Shown: positions 54,405 to 63,572, numbered from the stretch's first letter. The stretch is DNA of 64,000 bases from Natronococcus pandeyae (GCF_008122205.1 NZ_PHNJ01000011.1:90713-154712), one strand, 5' to 3'. Numbers and translations: made by a program. Notes: a model not told the origin generated them from the letters alone.

Positions 54405-55781
54405 TTAAGGTTTGCAGTCTACCACTTGGTCCCGCGGTAAGAATCCGTTGGACAAGTCATACAGGTAGACTCCGGGCTGTGCCAACCAGCCGGTACTCCT
54501 ATCCTCGACGGGGCCGAAACGCCGCGCGTTCATTCCTCCACGCGCCGCCAACCCCGCGCCACAGGACTCAGAGTTACTTTCGCGTTGGTTTCCAGCCTGT
54601 TCACCCACGCCTACTCGAATGTTCTCCGCGCCGCCCACGTCGCCATGCGCCACCACGCGGCACTCGTCACACTCGTACAACCCGCGTTCCACGCGATTCG
54701 CCTTGCGCTCCCGGCCACACGACGCACACGTCTTCGATGTATTGCGTTCGGACTCGCGGTGGAGTGTGATGCCACGCACCTTTAACTTGTACTCCAACAC
54801 GTCAGCGGCTCCCGCATACGGCCACGCGTGCAGGTCCAGATTGCCGTGCGAGCCCCAGTTCCGCGCCTTACCCGTCTCCTCGTCTTCACGGATTCCTTTG
54901 GGGTTGCCGATATACACGTCCCCAACATCATGTGCTTCGCATTGGTCGGCGACGTGCTTGGCCCACGCGTGGATGTACTGGTTGCTCCGCTCGGATTTCT
55001 TCCGGTGCAATCGCGTCGCCTCGTTCCCGCTGGAATCGTCGCATTTGGCGATTTCTTTGCTGAAGTAGTAATTATCCTGTTTCAGCCGATTGCCGGGGTA
55101 CAGGTCCGCGTCACCAGTGCTGTACGCGACTGCGGCGAACCGGTTGATGCCGAGGTCGACGCCCGCCGATTCCTCGCCGGGAGCCTCGGACGTGTCCATC
55201 TCGTGTTTGCACACTAAGTGGAGTTCCCAGCGGTCGCGTACCTCATCATAGACGGCGCGAACCTGCTGAAGGTTCTCCACGGTAACATCGTCGCGGGTTT
55301 CGTACTCGACGAGAATGTATTCGCGGGCGTATTTCGAGGATTTGTGGTTCTCGCCGCGAGACAACCGCACGCGATTATGCTTGGGGTCGTGTTTGAAGCC
55401 GTTTTGTTTCCACGTTATCGTCGAGCGGGGGTGTTCTTCGTGGACGCGGTTACCCTCCGCATCGTAGTAGTTCTCTTTCCGATAGCCGGGTGGATTGTCC
55501 CGAGGGTCGTCCGAGTTATACCACGAGGTGAAGGCTTCAGCGAGTTCCTCCAGAACCCGCTGACTGGACTGCGAGTGCAGTCCGTTGTACTTGGGATGAC
55601 CTTTTAACTCGCTTTTCAACTCGTCCTCGTCAGGGATTTCACCCGTCTCGCCCCACTCGTTGTGGAGGTAGTACAGGCCGACGTTCCAGAGCTTGGACGC
55701 ACTCCACCCGTGCAAGTCGAGCAATCGTGCCACTTGCGCGTGGTTGGTGATTTTCGCCCGATGTGTTCGGTGGACGTCCAT
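54405..55781 (-). CDS. tnpB: IS1341-type TnpB RNA-guided nuclease
   Basis: 458 aa, full length. Basic N-terminal helical region, RuvC-I GVDLGINRFAAVAYSTG (D209), zinc-ribbon CASCGRERK (C352, C355) and YECDECRVVAHG (C371, C374), RuvC-III GDVGGAENIR (D381). At the RuvC-II position the usual EDL/D is replaced by IGNPKGIRED (G292/N293), so the canonical glutamate is missing; E330 in LEYKLKVRGITL is the next candidate. No TnpA gene accompanies it, as in IS1341-type elements. It would cut DNA guided by RNA if the site is functional. Confidence 0.8.
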   Translation of the reverse strand: MDVHRTHRAKITNHAQVARLLDLHGWSASKLWNVGLYYLHNEWGETGEIPDEDELKSELKGHPKYNGLHSQSSQRVLEELAEAFTSWYNSDDPRDNPPGYRKENYYDAEGNRVHEEHPRSTITWKQNGFKHDPKHNRVRLSRGENHKSSKYAREYILVEYETRDDVTVENLQQVRAVYDEVRDRWELHLVCKHEMDTSEAPGEESAGVDLGINRFAAVAYSTGDADLYPGNRLKQDNYYFSKEIAKCDDSSGNEATRLHRKKSERSNQYIHAWAKHVADQCEAHDVGDVYIGNPKGIREDEETGKARNWGSHGNLDLHAWPYAGAADVLEYKLKVRGITLHRESERNTSKTCASCGRERKANRVERGLYECDECRVVAHGDVGGAENIRVGVGEQAGNQRESNSESCGAGLAARGGMNARRFGPVEDRSTGWLAQPGVYLYDLSNGFLPRDQVVDCKP

Positions 55782-55899
55782 GCTGGAACCGCCTCACTCA
55801 ATGGAGTTCGTCACGATTGTTTGTAAAGGTGCCGGCGCGATTTTGAACATCCAGCCGTGCTGTCATGCGTGGGTGGTATAGTTAAGCGACGGCGCGTAT

Positions 55900-55919
55900 C
55901 CACGGCGTGAACGCCGTGG
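55900..55919. other. IS200/IS605-like end hairpin
   Basis: CCACGGCG-TGAA-CGCCGTGG, an 8-bp stem with the TGAA loop also seen at 38678 and 54365. Lies between the intact tnpB (minus) and the plus-strand relic, and may be the left end of one of them. Confidence 0.5.
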
Positions 55920-55929
55920 TATTGCGCCT

Positions 55930-56390
55930 GCTCCGCGTTATAAAGACCGCAGTCGACGAGGGTAGCCTGGGCGAGACAGCCCAGATCTTCTTCGAAGACA
56001 TCGGTACAAGGCGGCGTGGCGAGGTATTCCAAGCGACGACGTGAACCCCGAGTATACATCACAAGAGTGTCCGCACACTGAGTGTGAGCATCGGGCGAAA
56101 GCGAATCGGCGTGGGAAGCGGTTCAAGTGTGTGGAGTGCGGGTGTCAGGACCGTTCTGACCGCGGCGCTGGGATCAGCGTCGCGAAGAAGTGGATGTACG
56201 AGTACGATAGAGATGTGCCACCTCTCAAGACCCTGCCGGGTTTCCGACGGGTGCGACGGGAGGCATCGGGGCGTGTGGACCGCCCGACTGCGACCCCTTC
56301 ACTCGTTCGAGGCCGTCGAGCCGAGAGTGTCGAGGGAGTGTAATGCTAAACCGCAGGAAGACGCCTCGGGGCTCGACCCCGGGGCGGTTC
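55930..56390 (+). pseudogene. TnpB C-terminal relic and its end hairpin
   Basis: Plus-strand fragments: IKTAVDEGSLGETAQIFFED, then VNPEYTSQECPHTECEHRAK with CVECGCQDRSDRGAGISVAK, the zinc ribbon and RuvC-III portion of a second type of TnpB (the D of QDRSDR is in place of the usual Asp-containing motif). Upstream catalytic parts are missing. A G/C hairpin (CCTCGGGG-CTCGA-CCCCGGGG, about 56364-56384) follows, probably the right end. It converges with the ALDH gene end at 56471. Confidence 0.55.
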
Positions 56391-56470
56391 ACTATGCGAT
56401 ACGATTACATAGCGTCATCGTCTGACATTTGGGCAGGGGATGAACACGTAACAGATTCCTAGTCGGTCCA

Positions 56471-57949
56471 TTATTGAACGGCCCGGGCAATGACCTTGTA
56501 GAGGCGCTGGAGGCGTGGGACGTGAGCAGTGGTGGCCTCGTTTTCCGCTGGTCTCGAGTCGGGCACGCGGTCGTAGAGCGTCGTCGTATTCGTAAACTGC
56601 TCGTAGGTGATATTTCCGTCAGTCTGGTTGCCACCCCACGTTCCGCAGCCGAGCGAGAGCGACGTCTCGACACGGTTTCCCTCGCCGACGGAGAGACCGA
56701 TACTCGACTGATTGCGACAGATCCGGCAGACGTCGATCCCGTCGGCGAGTTCGATGGCACGGTCGCGCGCACCGTAGATCGCACAGGAATGCCCGGCGCC
56801 TTGGTAGCTCGTGATCGCATTTGTCGTTGGGACAACCTCGTCACGCGGGACTGTGTAGAGCGTGGCCACCGGCGAGAGATTCTCGCGGACGAGTGGGTCC
56901 GAGAGGTCAACGTCGTCGAAGACGGGAACAAGGAACGTGTCGCCGTCGAGTTGCTCGCCGAAGCCGGCCATCGAGGCGATCTCTGTGGCCGGCTGCCCGA
57001 TACAGTCGGGATTGATCCGCTCGTCGGTATACAGCGTGTCTCGCAGGCGGCGAGTTTCGGCGGCCGAACACCGGTAGCCACCTGCTGCTTCGAGTTCGGC
57101 CATGAACTCCTCGGCGAGCCCGGGTGGGATGAGCAGATTGCTCATACAGACACAGACGAGCCCGTTATCGAACGCGGCGCTGTGCGCAATATACTCGGCC
57201 GTTGCGGCGAGATCCGCCGTCGGATCGACGATGCCAACGGTGTTGCCGGCCCCGACACAGTAATTCGGCGTCCCACACGTTTCGCCCCGCTCCACCTGCG
57301 ACGGCGAGCCGGTTACCTGAATGGCGTCGGCGTGTGTCAGCAACTGTTCTGTCCGGGCTTTCCGAATCGGCGCTGAGAGCGATTGGATCAACTCCCCGGG
57401 AAAGCCTTCCCGTTCGAGTGCGGCCTGGATATCGGCGACGACCAGCTCGCACGTTTCGACGGCGAACGGTGACGGAGAAATGATGAGGGCGTTGCCACCT
57501 TTGAACGCCGTTAGGGCGAGGGCAACCGGTGTTGCAGCGCAGTTGGTCGATGGCGTGTGCGCACCGATGACGCCGACCGGTTTGCCGATCTTGACAGGGT
57601 CGGCAGCGGGATCCGTCACCACTCCGACTGACCGCTCGCCCTCCATCTCGGCATACATCAGGTCGACGACCGTCGTCGTCTTCTCGAGTTTATCACTGAC
57701 ATCTCCCTGCGACGTCTCTGCGACGGCGTGTTCGGCCCAGCGTCTCACGACGGCCGAGTCGTCGCACACCAACCGATGGACGATTCTGGTCAGCTCGTCG
57801 ACGGTCTCTTGCGAGCCGGTGGCCACTGTGTGTTGGGCCTCGCGTGCGTCTGCGAGCCGTTTCTCGACTGATCGGTCCCACGGAGATGACTCTCCAGTGC
57901 CATCGTCCGCGTCCGGCTGTTCGGACGGTGATACACTGTCGGCTGGCAT
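56471..57949 (-). CDS. Acylating-type aldehyde dehydrogenase (EutE/PduP/AdhE-like)
   Basis: 492 aa from the ATG at 57949; an upstream start (57991) is possible, and a much longer open frame upstream is Ser/Arg-rich spacer. Motifs: VVTDPAADPVKIGKPVGVIG, TPSTNCAATPVALALTAFKG, IQVTGSPSQVERGE, catalytic-site FDNGLVCVCMSNLL (Cys pair; compare FDNGxxC in AdhE and EutE), VFDDVDLSDPLVRENLSPVA. This is the CoA-acylating aldehyde dehydrogenase family, oxidising short aldehydes to acyl-CoA with NAD. It has the Cys of the family, and two are adjacent. Divergent from the regulator gene at 58443, 493 bases between starts. Confidence 0.7.
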   Translation of the reverse strand: MPADSVSPSEQPDADDGTGESSPWDRSVEKRLADAREAQHTVATGSQETVDELTRIVHRLVCDDSAVVRRWAEHAVAETSQGDVSDKLEKTTTVVDLMYAEMEGERSVGVVTDPAADPVKIGKPVGVIGAHTPSTNCAATPVALALTAFKGGNALIISPSPFAVETCELVVADIQAALEREGFPGELIQSLSAPIRKARTEQLLTHADAIQVTGSPSQVERGETCGTPNYCVGAGNTVGIVDPTADLAATAEYIAHSAAFDNGLVCVCMSNLLIPPGLAEEFMAELEAAGGYRCSAAETRRLRDTLYTDERINPDCIGQPATEIASMAGFGEQLDGDTFLVPVFDDVDLSDPLVRENLSPVATLYTVPRDEVVPTTNAITSYQGAGHSCAIYGARDRAIELADGIDVCRICRNQSSIGLSVGEGNRVETSLSLGCGTWGGNQTDGNITYEQFTNTTTLYDRVPDSRPAENEATTAHVPRLQRLYKVIARAVQ

Positions 57950-58344
57950 TTGGTAACAACTACCAGCTAGCGTTCTATCAGTATATTCCATGTCAGGAAA
58001 CGGGCGGTGTCCAGGGACGGGGGGTGAACGCGAACGGGGGGTGTCCATGAACAGGAGGTGGACAGTGGGGGAGAGACCTGTCCAAGCGGGGCAGCGGGGA
58101 ACGGCCACAGCGTCACCAGCGGGGGAGAAGCGAGCGCCACCTGACGCTCTCGGCGGCATACGCTTCTCTGGATGCCGTCGAGCCAGCTGCCCGCTCACCG
58201 GGGAGGGACTGAAACAGGACCGTCCGCCACATGCCTCCGGCTGATCTGCGCCCGATGGTCGCTCGACAGCTGAACTGACGAGTGAGGTGGTCGTCGAAGC
58301 GTTCTCACGGATACTGTCTCGCGGCAGATCATGTCGGGACGTTA

Positions 58345-58363
58345 GAAACAAAATAATTGTTTC
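58345..58363. promoter_or_regulatory. Inverted repeat, candidate operator for the ALDH/regulator pair
   Basis: GAAACAA-AATAA-TTGTTTC is a 7-bp dyad with an AT spacer, 80 bases before the regulator ATG. It is the only clear dyad in the 57950-58442 spacer. The wHTH regulator downstream is the obvious candidate to bind it. The rest of the spacer is GC-rich without a gene. Confidence 0.4.
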
Positions 58364-58442
58364 GCGTCGCTCTGTTCGGATAGTGTTGATTAGAGTAAAC
58401 TGAATCGGGGGAGTAGTGCTCGGTATGGGGTGACCGGCAAAG

Positions 58443-59231
58443 ATGGCGAACGCAGCGGGGGTCAACGGACTGTATTTCCTGACGCAATCACCGGTACGGG
58501 TCCGTCTCCTTGAGAAACTGTATGACGAAGGGGACGCACAGAAATACGAGCTGCGAGAGGCGTTTGACACGTCGCGAGTGACGGTTCGCCGGAACCTGAA
58601 CGCCCTCGAAGACCGCGATCTGATCACGATCTCGGGACGGACCTGTGAGATTTCGCCCCTTGGCGACGTCGTCGTTGAAGACGTCCTCCCGGCCGTGAAC
58701 CGGGTCCACTTCGTCGAACGCCTTCGACCGTTCGTCCGGTGGTTTCCCGTCGACGACCTCACGTTCGACATACGCGCACTCGAGGACTCGACGATCGTCA
58801 CGGCGAATGAGAGCGATCCGTACGCCCCGGTGAACCGTCATATCGAAGCCATGGAGAACGCAGATCGGTTTCGATGCTTGTTACCGGCCGTCGGATTACC
58901 GGCGATGAACGTCGCCCGTGATCGGGTCGTGGAAGATGGGTGGCAGTACGAGTGCATCTACACGCCGGGACTTGCCTCGACGCTCCGGAATCAGCCAGAG
59001 TACGCGGAATTGGTCGACGAACTGTCTGAAGCGCCCAACTGCGACCTGTTCATCGCCGAGGACAGGATTCGCTACTACCTCGGCCTCTTCGACCACCGTG
59101 TCCAGATTGGTGTCGAAGACGACAATGGCGTCCCAAAGGCGCTCGTCGACACCGACGCAGCGGAGGTCCGCGAGTGGGCTGAGCAGACCTATGACCACTA
59201 TTTGGAGCAGGCGGAACCGTTCATCCCCTGA
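58443..59231 (+). CDS. wHTH transcriptional regulator (DUF1724-like output domain)
   Basis: 262 aa. Residues 10-75 form a winged helix: FLTQSPVRVRLLEKLYDEGD, YELREAFDTSRVTVRRNLNA, LEDRDLITISGRT. The C-terminal half, with DDLTFDIRALEDSTIVTANE, RFRCLLPAVGLPAMNVARDR and IRYYLGLFDHRVQIGVEDDN, matches the haloarchaeal family with a DUF1724-type sensor domain. It likely responds to a small ligand and controls the divergent aldehyde dehydrogenase. Ends cleanly, with a decayed membrane gene downstream. Confidence 0.8.
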   Translation: MANAAGVNGLYFLTQSPVRVRLLEKLYDEGDAQKYELREAFDTSRVTVRRNLNALEDRDLITISGRTCEISPLGDVVVEDVLPAVNRVHFVERLRPFVRWFPVDDLTFDIRALEDSTIVTANESDPYAPVNRHIEAMENADRFRCLLPAVGLPAMNVARDRVVEDGWQYECIYTPGLASTLRNQPEYAELVDELSEAPNCDLFIAEDRIRYYLGLFDHRVQIGVEDDNGVPKALVDTDAAEVREWAEQTYDHYLEQAEPFIP

Positions 59232-59239
59232 CGATCCCA

Positions 59240-59460
59240 CGCCCGGAGAGCTATTCCGGGGGCAGCCCATCCGGACTTTCTCGAGTCGGTCCTCGCGACT
59301 GTGCGTCCGGTCTTCGGCGAGTTCGACGGCAGCGCCGCCGACACCGACGATATCGAAGGCGATGACGATCAGAATCACCGCTGTCGAGAGGGCGTTGCGT
59401 CCGGCAAGTGCCACGCCGAGGATCACAGAGAGCAGCGCGGCGACTTCGCGCGTCTCCCGC
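59240..59460 (-). pseudogene. Membrane-protein fragment
   Basis: Reading RETREVAALLSVILGVALAG, then RNALSTAVILIVIAFDIVGV, then a hydrophilic tail (EDRTHSREDRLEKVRMGCPR). One hydrophobic helix pair is visible. The upstream frame has a stop at about 59462. It could be a small intact gene starting at a GTG or the ATG at 59426, but without flanking context I treat it as a relic. The adjacent 59461-59634 is empty. Confidence 0.35.
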
Positions 59461-59634
59461 TACGTGCCTTCCGCTCGCGAGTCTCGAGCCCGCCCGATCC
59501 AGTCCAGCGTCGTCGTGCAGAATCGTAGCGTGGAAGCCCTGAGTGGACTCAGAGGAGGGCACGTCACCGCTGGTGGCAGCCGACCGAGCACGCGCCGCAC
59601 GCAGAACCACCAGTACAACCGCTGCTCGCTGGTC

Positions 59635-60744
59635 TCATTCGTCGGTTGGCGTTTCCTCGAACGTTGCTGACGCGTGGACACGCACGCCGTCGATGACGAT
59701 GTCGTGGTCGACGTCTTCTTCACCGATGAGATGCTCTCTCACTTCGTCCTCGGACGGAGTGGACTCCTCATCCGGATACACTCCCGAGAACCGGACGTCC
59801 ATCGTACCCATCTCGCCGTCTTCGGCGGAGAACTCGAGCGTGTTGACGAGGCTCTCGACCGTATCGAAAACCGGGTTGTCATCGACCTCGGGCTCAGTCT
59901 CTGGCTCTTCGTCGTGCTCGTCCGACTCGACCTCGTCGTCGGTCTCAAGCGCCTCCGAGAAGTCGTCGGTCCCCAGAACGCCGAACCCCATCTTCGCGTC
60001 TCCAGTCGTCTCGAAGAGCCACTGGCCGTCGTCCGAATCGACTGCTCGGTCGACCTCATCGAGATTCCGGTCCAGCGCCTCGCCGACAACAGCCTCAGTC
60101 TCGTACTCGTCGTCCTCGCCGGGCATCATGCCGACGACGAGCGTGTCTTCAGAAACTGCGTATGCCATGTCCTCGGCGAAGCCACTGGTCCCAACGTACA
60201 CGGCGAATCCGTCTCGGGTCTCAGCCGCTTCAAAGTCGTCCGCGTACTGTTCAGCGAACACATCGGGGTCGTACGTGCCATTGAACACGAGAACGTCTTC
60301 GACCCACGTCATCGTCTCCGTCTCGATCCCCTCTGCAGTGTGACCGTCCTCTGGGAGAACGTCTCCGCTGAACGGGTAGAACAGAATTCCGAAGATGGCA
60401 AATGGACTGATGAGGGCGCCGTAGAACGGGAGGCCGAGGATCGGAACTTGCTCGACGAGTTCTTCAGTCTCTTCGTCATCGGTTCCCTCGTCCTCATTTT
60501 CCGAGGCGTCGTCCGTCTCGTCGAGCGCTGCCCAGTCGAGATGCGTGAAGAACACACCCGAGTTGTCCTCGTTCCGACTGTCCTGTGGCACCCAATTGCT
60601 GTACGCTGGGATGTCGTACGAAGGGAACGATTCCCCGTCCCCGCCCCCGTTTCCTTCCCCAATACCGTCGTCAGTGCTGCAGCCTGCGAGTGCAGCAGTT
60701 CCAGCAGCGGCCAGACTTGCAGACACGAACTGTCGGCGTTTCAT
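59635..60744 (-). CDS. Tat lipoprotein of unknown function
   Basis: 369 aa. Twin-arginine start MKRRQFVSASLAAAGTAALA with lipobox LAGC (about residue 21), then a Gly/Asp-rich linker. The mature part is very acidic, with a hydrophobic stretch about residues 90-125 (LPFYGALISPFAIFGILFYP), and a beta-rich region including TWVEDVLVFNGTYDPDVFAE, DTLVVGMMPGEDDEYETEAV and ADKMGF-like sequence. No domain recognised. The promoter is probably in 60745-60790. Lipid-anchored outside the membrane, by sequence. Confidence 0.75.
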   Translation of the reverse strand: MKRRQFVSASLAAAGTAALAGCSTDDGIGEGNGGGDGESFPSYDIPAYSNWVPQDSRNEDNSGVFFTHLDWAALDETDDASENEDEGTDDEETEELVEQVPILGLPFYGALISPFAIFGILFYPFSGDVLPEDGHTAEGIETETMTWVEDVLVFNGTYDPDVFAEQYADDFEAAETRDGFAVYVGTSGFAEDMAYAVSEDTLVVGMMPGEDDEYETEAVVGEALDRNLDEVDRAVDSDDGQWLFETTGDAKMGFGVLGTDDFSEALETDDEVESDEHDEEPETEPEVDDNPVFDTVESLVNTLEFSAEDGEMGTMDVRFSGVYPDEESTPSEDEVREHLIGEEDVDHDIVIDGVRVHASATFEETPTDE

Positions 60745-61366
60745 TCACTCAATTGTACGAGACGGACACTTAAGAATTGCAGTACAGTATCTCTGAATCA
60801 CTCGAATTCGAGTAGTCTGTATAAGTACCGTTTCGCATCAGTTTTGGATCGGTTATATTGTGTTCCCGACTTAGACCGGAGCCTCGAGGACCTGTTTCGA
60901 AGACCAGCTGAACGGTGCGGTCACGAGCTCGCTTAGTATTGTACAGTGGATCGAGTGAGAACCACCCAGTGAGGCACTCCTGGTCCGGGTAGGTGTCGCC
61001 GAGGCACGCTTTACAACTACTCACCGTAGTTGCCGAACGCCAAAATCTGCGCATTGCCTGTTTCCACGTCGTTCCGATTGAACTGACTGCTCAGTACAGG
61101 GCAAGCAGTTCCCACACTGATCACGGTTATTCTTGTTAACTGTCAAAGTTGGTCTCCTGAATACAGAGGATGGATTTTGCAAACCGGTTTCGTTTGGTCC
61201 GAGCAATCCGGGCTGAATGAACCGTCAGTAGACCCGCGAATCTCACAGTGGTACTTCTCTCAACTATCGGTGATAGTAGGAGAGCCGTGCCGAATCCGAG
61301 GGAGATTCAAGACGAGCAGTGACGTGGGCGGTACAGAGCAACGTCCGTCGTATACTCGTTCAGCCT
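60745..61366. other. Non-coding spacer with repeat R fragment
   Basis: No supported gene. At about 61148-61185 the sequence GGTCTCCTGAATACAGAGGA matches the core of repeat R (CTGAATACAGAG). Other short reading frames here are weak and not conserved-looking. Confidence 0.4.
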
Positions 61367-62029
61367 CTACTCTGTCGGCATAAACGCCTCGTCACTCTCT
61401 TTCCAGAGTTGGTAGCCGAGTACTGCGACACCCAGGATGAGCGGCACCTCGAAGGCTGCTGCCGTTGGTGACGGAAGACCAAGCCACATGACGATGGCCG
61501 GAACGAAGAACATCGGCGTAACGATCAGGAAGAGGCCGCTTGCAAGCCGCTTCACACCGGGCGTACGCCAAAGGACGATCCCAACGACGGTCGCCATGAA
61601 GAGGTGGATACCGAAAAAGTACACGGCACCCGTTTCCACGTACAGCGAGCTCGGAACCACCCAATGAGCGACGTGATCGACGGCGGCCCACGCGACTAAT
61701 GCGGTGAGCAGACCGTATGCTACCTGACCGGCCCGGCCGAACGCGAGATCGTATCGGACACTGGCTGCAACCAGTACGGCGACCATCAGTGCGTACGCGA
61801 CGGTGTGGACGAGATCGACTATCAGCACCGTGAACGACTCGCTATCGAAGCCAATGCCCGTTGCTACCCAGTACGCGTTCAATCCGATTACGGCGAGTGC
61901 GAAGAGCACACACCCGATGAACCCCGCAAACCCGACTCGTTCCAACCGCCTCGGAGTCCACCATCGGACTATTCTTGATCGATTTCCAATAACATTTGCC
62001 ATTTCAATCACATGATCCTGCGCAGTCAC
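61367..62029 (-). CDS. Polytopic membrane protein (about 7 helices)
   Basis: 220 aa. Hydrophobic helices about 32-52, 64-88, 95-115, 120-140, 145-165, 167-190 and 195-212, with short loops; sequence such as IGFDSESFTVLIVDLVHTVA and FFGIHLFMATVVGIVLWRTP. Small, charged termini. This layout resembles haloarchaeal DUF-type seven-helix membrane proteins; no binding residues are recognised. Single gene with its own AT-rich upstream (62030-62110). Cytoplasmic N-terminus. Confidence 0.7.
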   Translation of the reverse strand: MTAQDHVIEMANVIGNRSRIVRWWTPRRLERVGFAGFIGCVLFALAVIGLNAYWVATGIGFDSESFTVLIVDLVHTVAYALMVAVLVAASVRYDLAFGRAGQVAYGLLTALVAWAAVDHVAHWVVPSSLYVETGAVYFFGIHLFMATVVGIVLWRTPGVKRLASGLFLIVTPMFFVPAIVMWLGLPSPTAAAFEVPLILGVAVLGYQLWKESDEAFMPTE

Positions 62030-62138
62030 TATGTGTAATGCGGCCAGAATCTACGTGTTACTACGCGTGCTCAGGATTTAAACATATCATCATGCTAATG
62101 TGAGGGTTCGCCTCCACTGAACGGTCACTCTCTTTGTA

Positions 62139-62270
62139 AATCGAGCCAGCGCTTGTGCGACAGTCTCGCTATGTATTCAGCAAAACCTGATCGAACTACC
62201 GAATTGCTACCAAGAGTGGACTGCTGCATACAGAGAAGGGATGCAGCACAGCGCCATCGTTTGTTTCACG
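62139..62270 (+). repeat. Repeat R, full copy (left of cupin pair)
   Basis: About 130 bp, aligning throughout with 63403-63530 in the same orientation: shared segments include TCGAACTACCGAATTG-like, CTGCTGCATACAGAG and the end CGTTT. Together the two copies bracket the cupin genes. No ORF inside. Confidence 0.6.
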
Positions 62271-62399
62271 ACGTGGTCGGTGAACCAGCCGGTCAGTACA
62301 TCTGCGAACTGATCAACCTGTCCAGAAGGGATCCAGAAATAAAATATTCTGGCTACCCTCCCTCAGGAGTTTATACTATCTGAAAGCGTTAGTACATAT

Positions 62400-62918
62400 G
62401 TGGAAAATCCAAACACTGAAAACCAATATAAATCTTGGATGTTAGATTCCCAAGAGGGTGATTCGTACTGGTGTCTTGGAGGGGTTACCGTCCTCAAGGC
62501 GACTGGTGAGAACACAGGCGGATCTTTCTCTATGATTGAAGAGAACATTCCCGCTGGAGTCTCCCCGCCATTGCACGTCCACCATGACGACGATGAGCTG
62601 TTCTACATCCTTGAGGGAACTGTCACGTTCGAGATTGGCGACGACCGATTCACGGCGACCGCGGGTTCGACTGTATACGCACCACACAGCGTTCCTCATA
62701 CGTCCCTCACCGAGAAAGATACCCGATGGCTGATGTTCGTCCACAAACCCGGACTTGAACAGCTTTGGGCGTCGGTTGGCCGACCTGCTGATTCGTGGAC
62801 CGTTCCAGAAGAACCGGTGAGTGACGAAGAGATGGAGTGTCTCTTCGATCAGCTCGACAAATACGGTATCGAAATTGTCGGAAATCCGTTGGGGACGGAC
62901 GGTGATCTTGCCGTATGA
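62400..62918 (+). CDS. Cupin-domain protein 1
   Basis: 172 aa, starting at GTG 62400 (ATG at 62439 is an alternative). A single cupin barrel: PAGVSPPLHVHHDDDELFYI (metal-binding HH, E and first motif), LEGTVTFEIGDDRF, and HSVPHTSLTEKDTRW (second-motif His). The metal ligands HxH-x-E and a later H are present, so it may be an enzyme or ligand-binding protein; substrate unknown. The second cupin gene overlaps it by 4 bases (ATGA at 62915). Confidence 0.8.
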   Translation: MENPNTENQYKSWMLDSQEGDSYWCLGGVTVLKATGENTGGSFSMIEENIPAGVSPPLHVHHDDDELFYILEGTVTFEIGDDRFTATAGSTVYAPHSVPHTSLTEKDTRWLMFVHKPGLEQLWASVGRPADSWTVPEEPVSDEEMECLFDQLDKYGIEIVGNPLGTDGDLAV

Positions 62919-63361
62919 AATCCGTTCGTTTATCTGAACTCGAACTCGGCGATGCGTGGTACGAAAACGATGAAACAGTCCGCTGGCGCGATAACCTCCC
63001 GCTCACGCCCGGTACACCAGGTACAAGTGACGTAGCGGCTGAGGATTTCGTCGCCGTGTACTTCGAAGTAGAGCCCGGAAAGCGCGTTGGAACACATACG
63101 GACAGCGAAGAAGAAATCTTACTGGTAATGGAAGGAACCGTTGGTGTCTCCGTGGGTGATGATGACGGTGAACTCGAAGCGGGCGAAATGGCTGTCGTCC
63201 CACCGAAAGTACCTCATTCTGTACGAAACGTCGGCGATGAACCTGCTGCCGTTCTCGGGGTCTTTCCCGCAGGAGAAGTTCATCACGAGTTTGATGAACC
63301 AGTGATGCCTTTCGAGGAACGTGAGTTTGTTTCAAGGCACGAGACGAACTCGGATAACTGA
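62915..63361 (+). CDS. Cupin-domain protein 2
   Basis: 148 aa. Shorter cupin barrel: VAVYFEVEPGKRVGTHTDSE and ILLVMEGTVGVSVGDDD form motif 1, PPKVPHSVRNVGDEPAAVLG motif 2. Motif-1 ligands are H, D/S, E rather than HxH, so it may bind differently from cupin 1. It is translationally coupled (overlap 4 bases) to cupin 1 and its sequence ends 42 bases before repeat R copy 63403. The pair could form a heterodimer; function unknown. Confidence 0.8.
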   Translation: MKSVRLSELELGDAWYENDETVRWRDNLPLTPGTPGTSDVAAEDFVAVYFEVEPGKRVGTHTDSEEEILLVMEGTVGVSVGDDDGELEAGEMAVVPPKVPHSVRNVGDEPAAVLGVFPAGEVHHEFDEPVMPFEEREFVSRHETNSDN

Positions 63362-63402
63362 ACACTACGTACGTCACTTGTACTGAGCGTTCGTGGTTTC
63401 CT

Positions 63403-63530
63403 GAATTGAGCCAACCCTCGTGCAACATTCGCGCCCTGTATTCATCACGATCCAATCGAACTACTGAGCTGTTGGCAAGAGGGGCGTGCTGCATACAGAG
63501 CACGAGTTCAGCAGGACAGTTTTGGTCGTT
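63403..63530 (+). repeat. Repeat R, full copy (right of cupin pair)
   Basis: Direct repeat of 62139-62270. Its right part (GGCGTGCTGCATACAGAGCA then CGAGTTCAGCAGGACAG) is also the sequence that was split by the MITE at 8035-8175. Confidence 0.6.
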
Positions 63531-63552
63531 TCATCTTGTGGTAGCGAGGAAA

Positions 63553-63572
63553 CCCCGTGCTTTAGCGCGGGG
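63553..63572. other. tnpB-end-like hairpin
   Basis: CCCCGTG-CTTTAG-CGCGGGG, followed by AGGAATCG. Similar to 8860-8875. It sits downstream of the small minus-strand gene at 63605-63739 and may be the left end of the tnpB element that starts here. Confidence 0.5.

Noticed and set aside
56471..58801. A 776-aa version of the aldehyde dehydrogenase
   Set aside because: The first 280 residues are Ser/Arg-rich spacer translation; the family start fits 57949.
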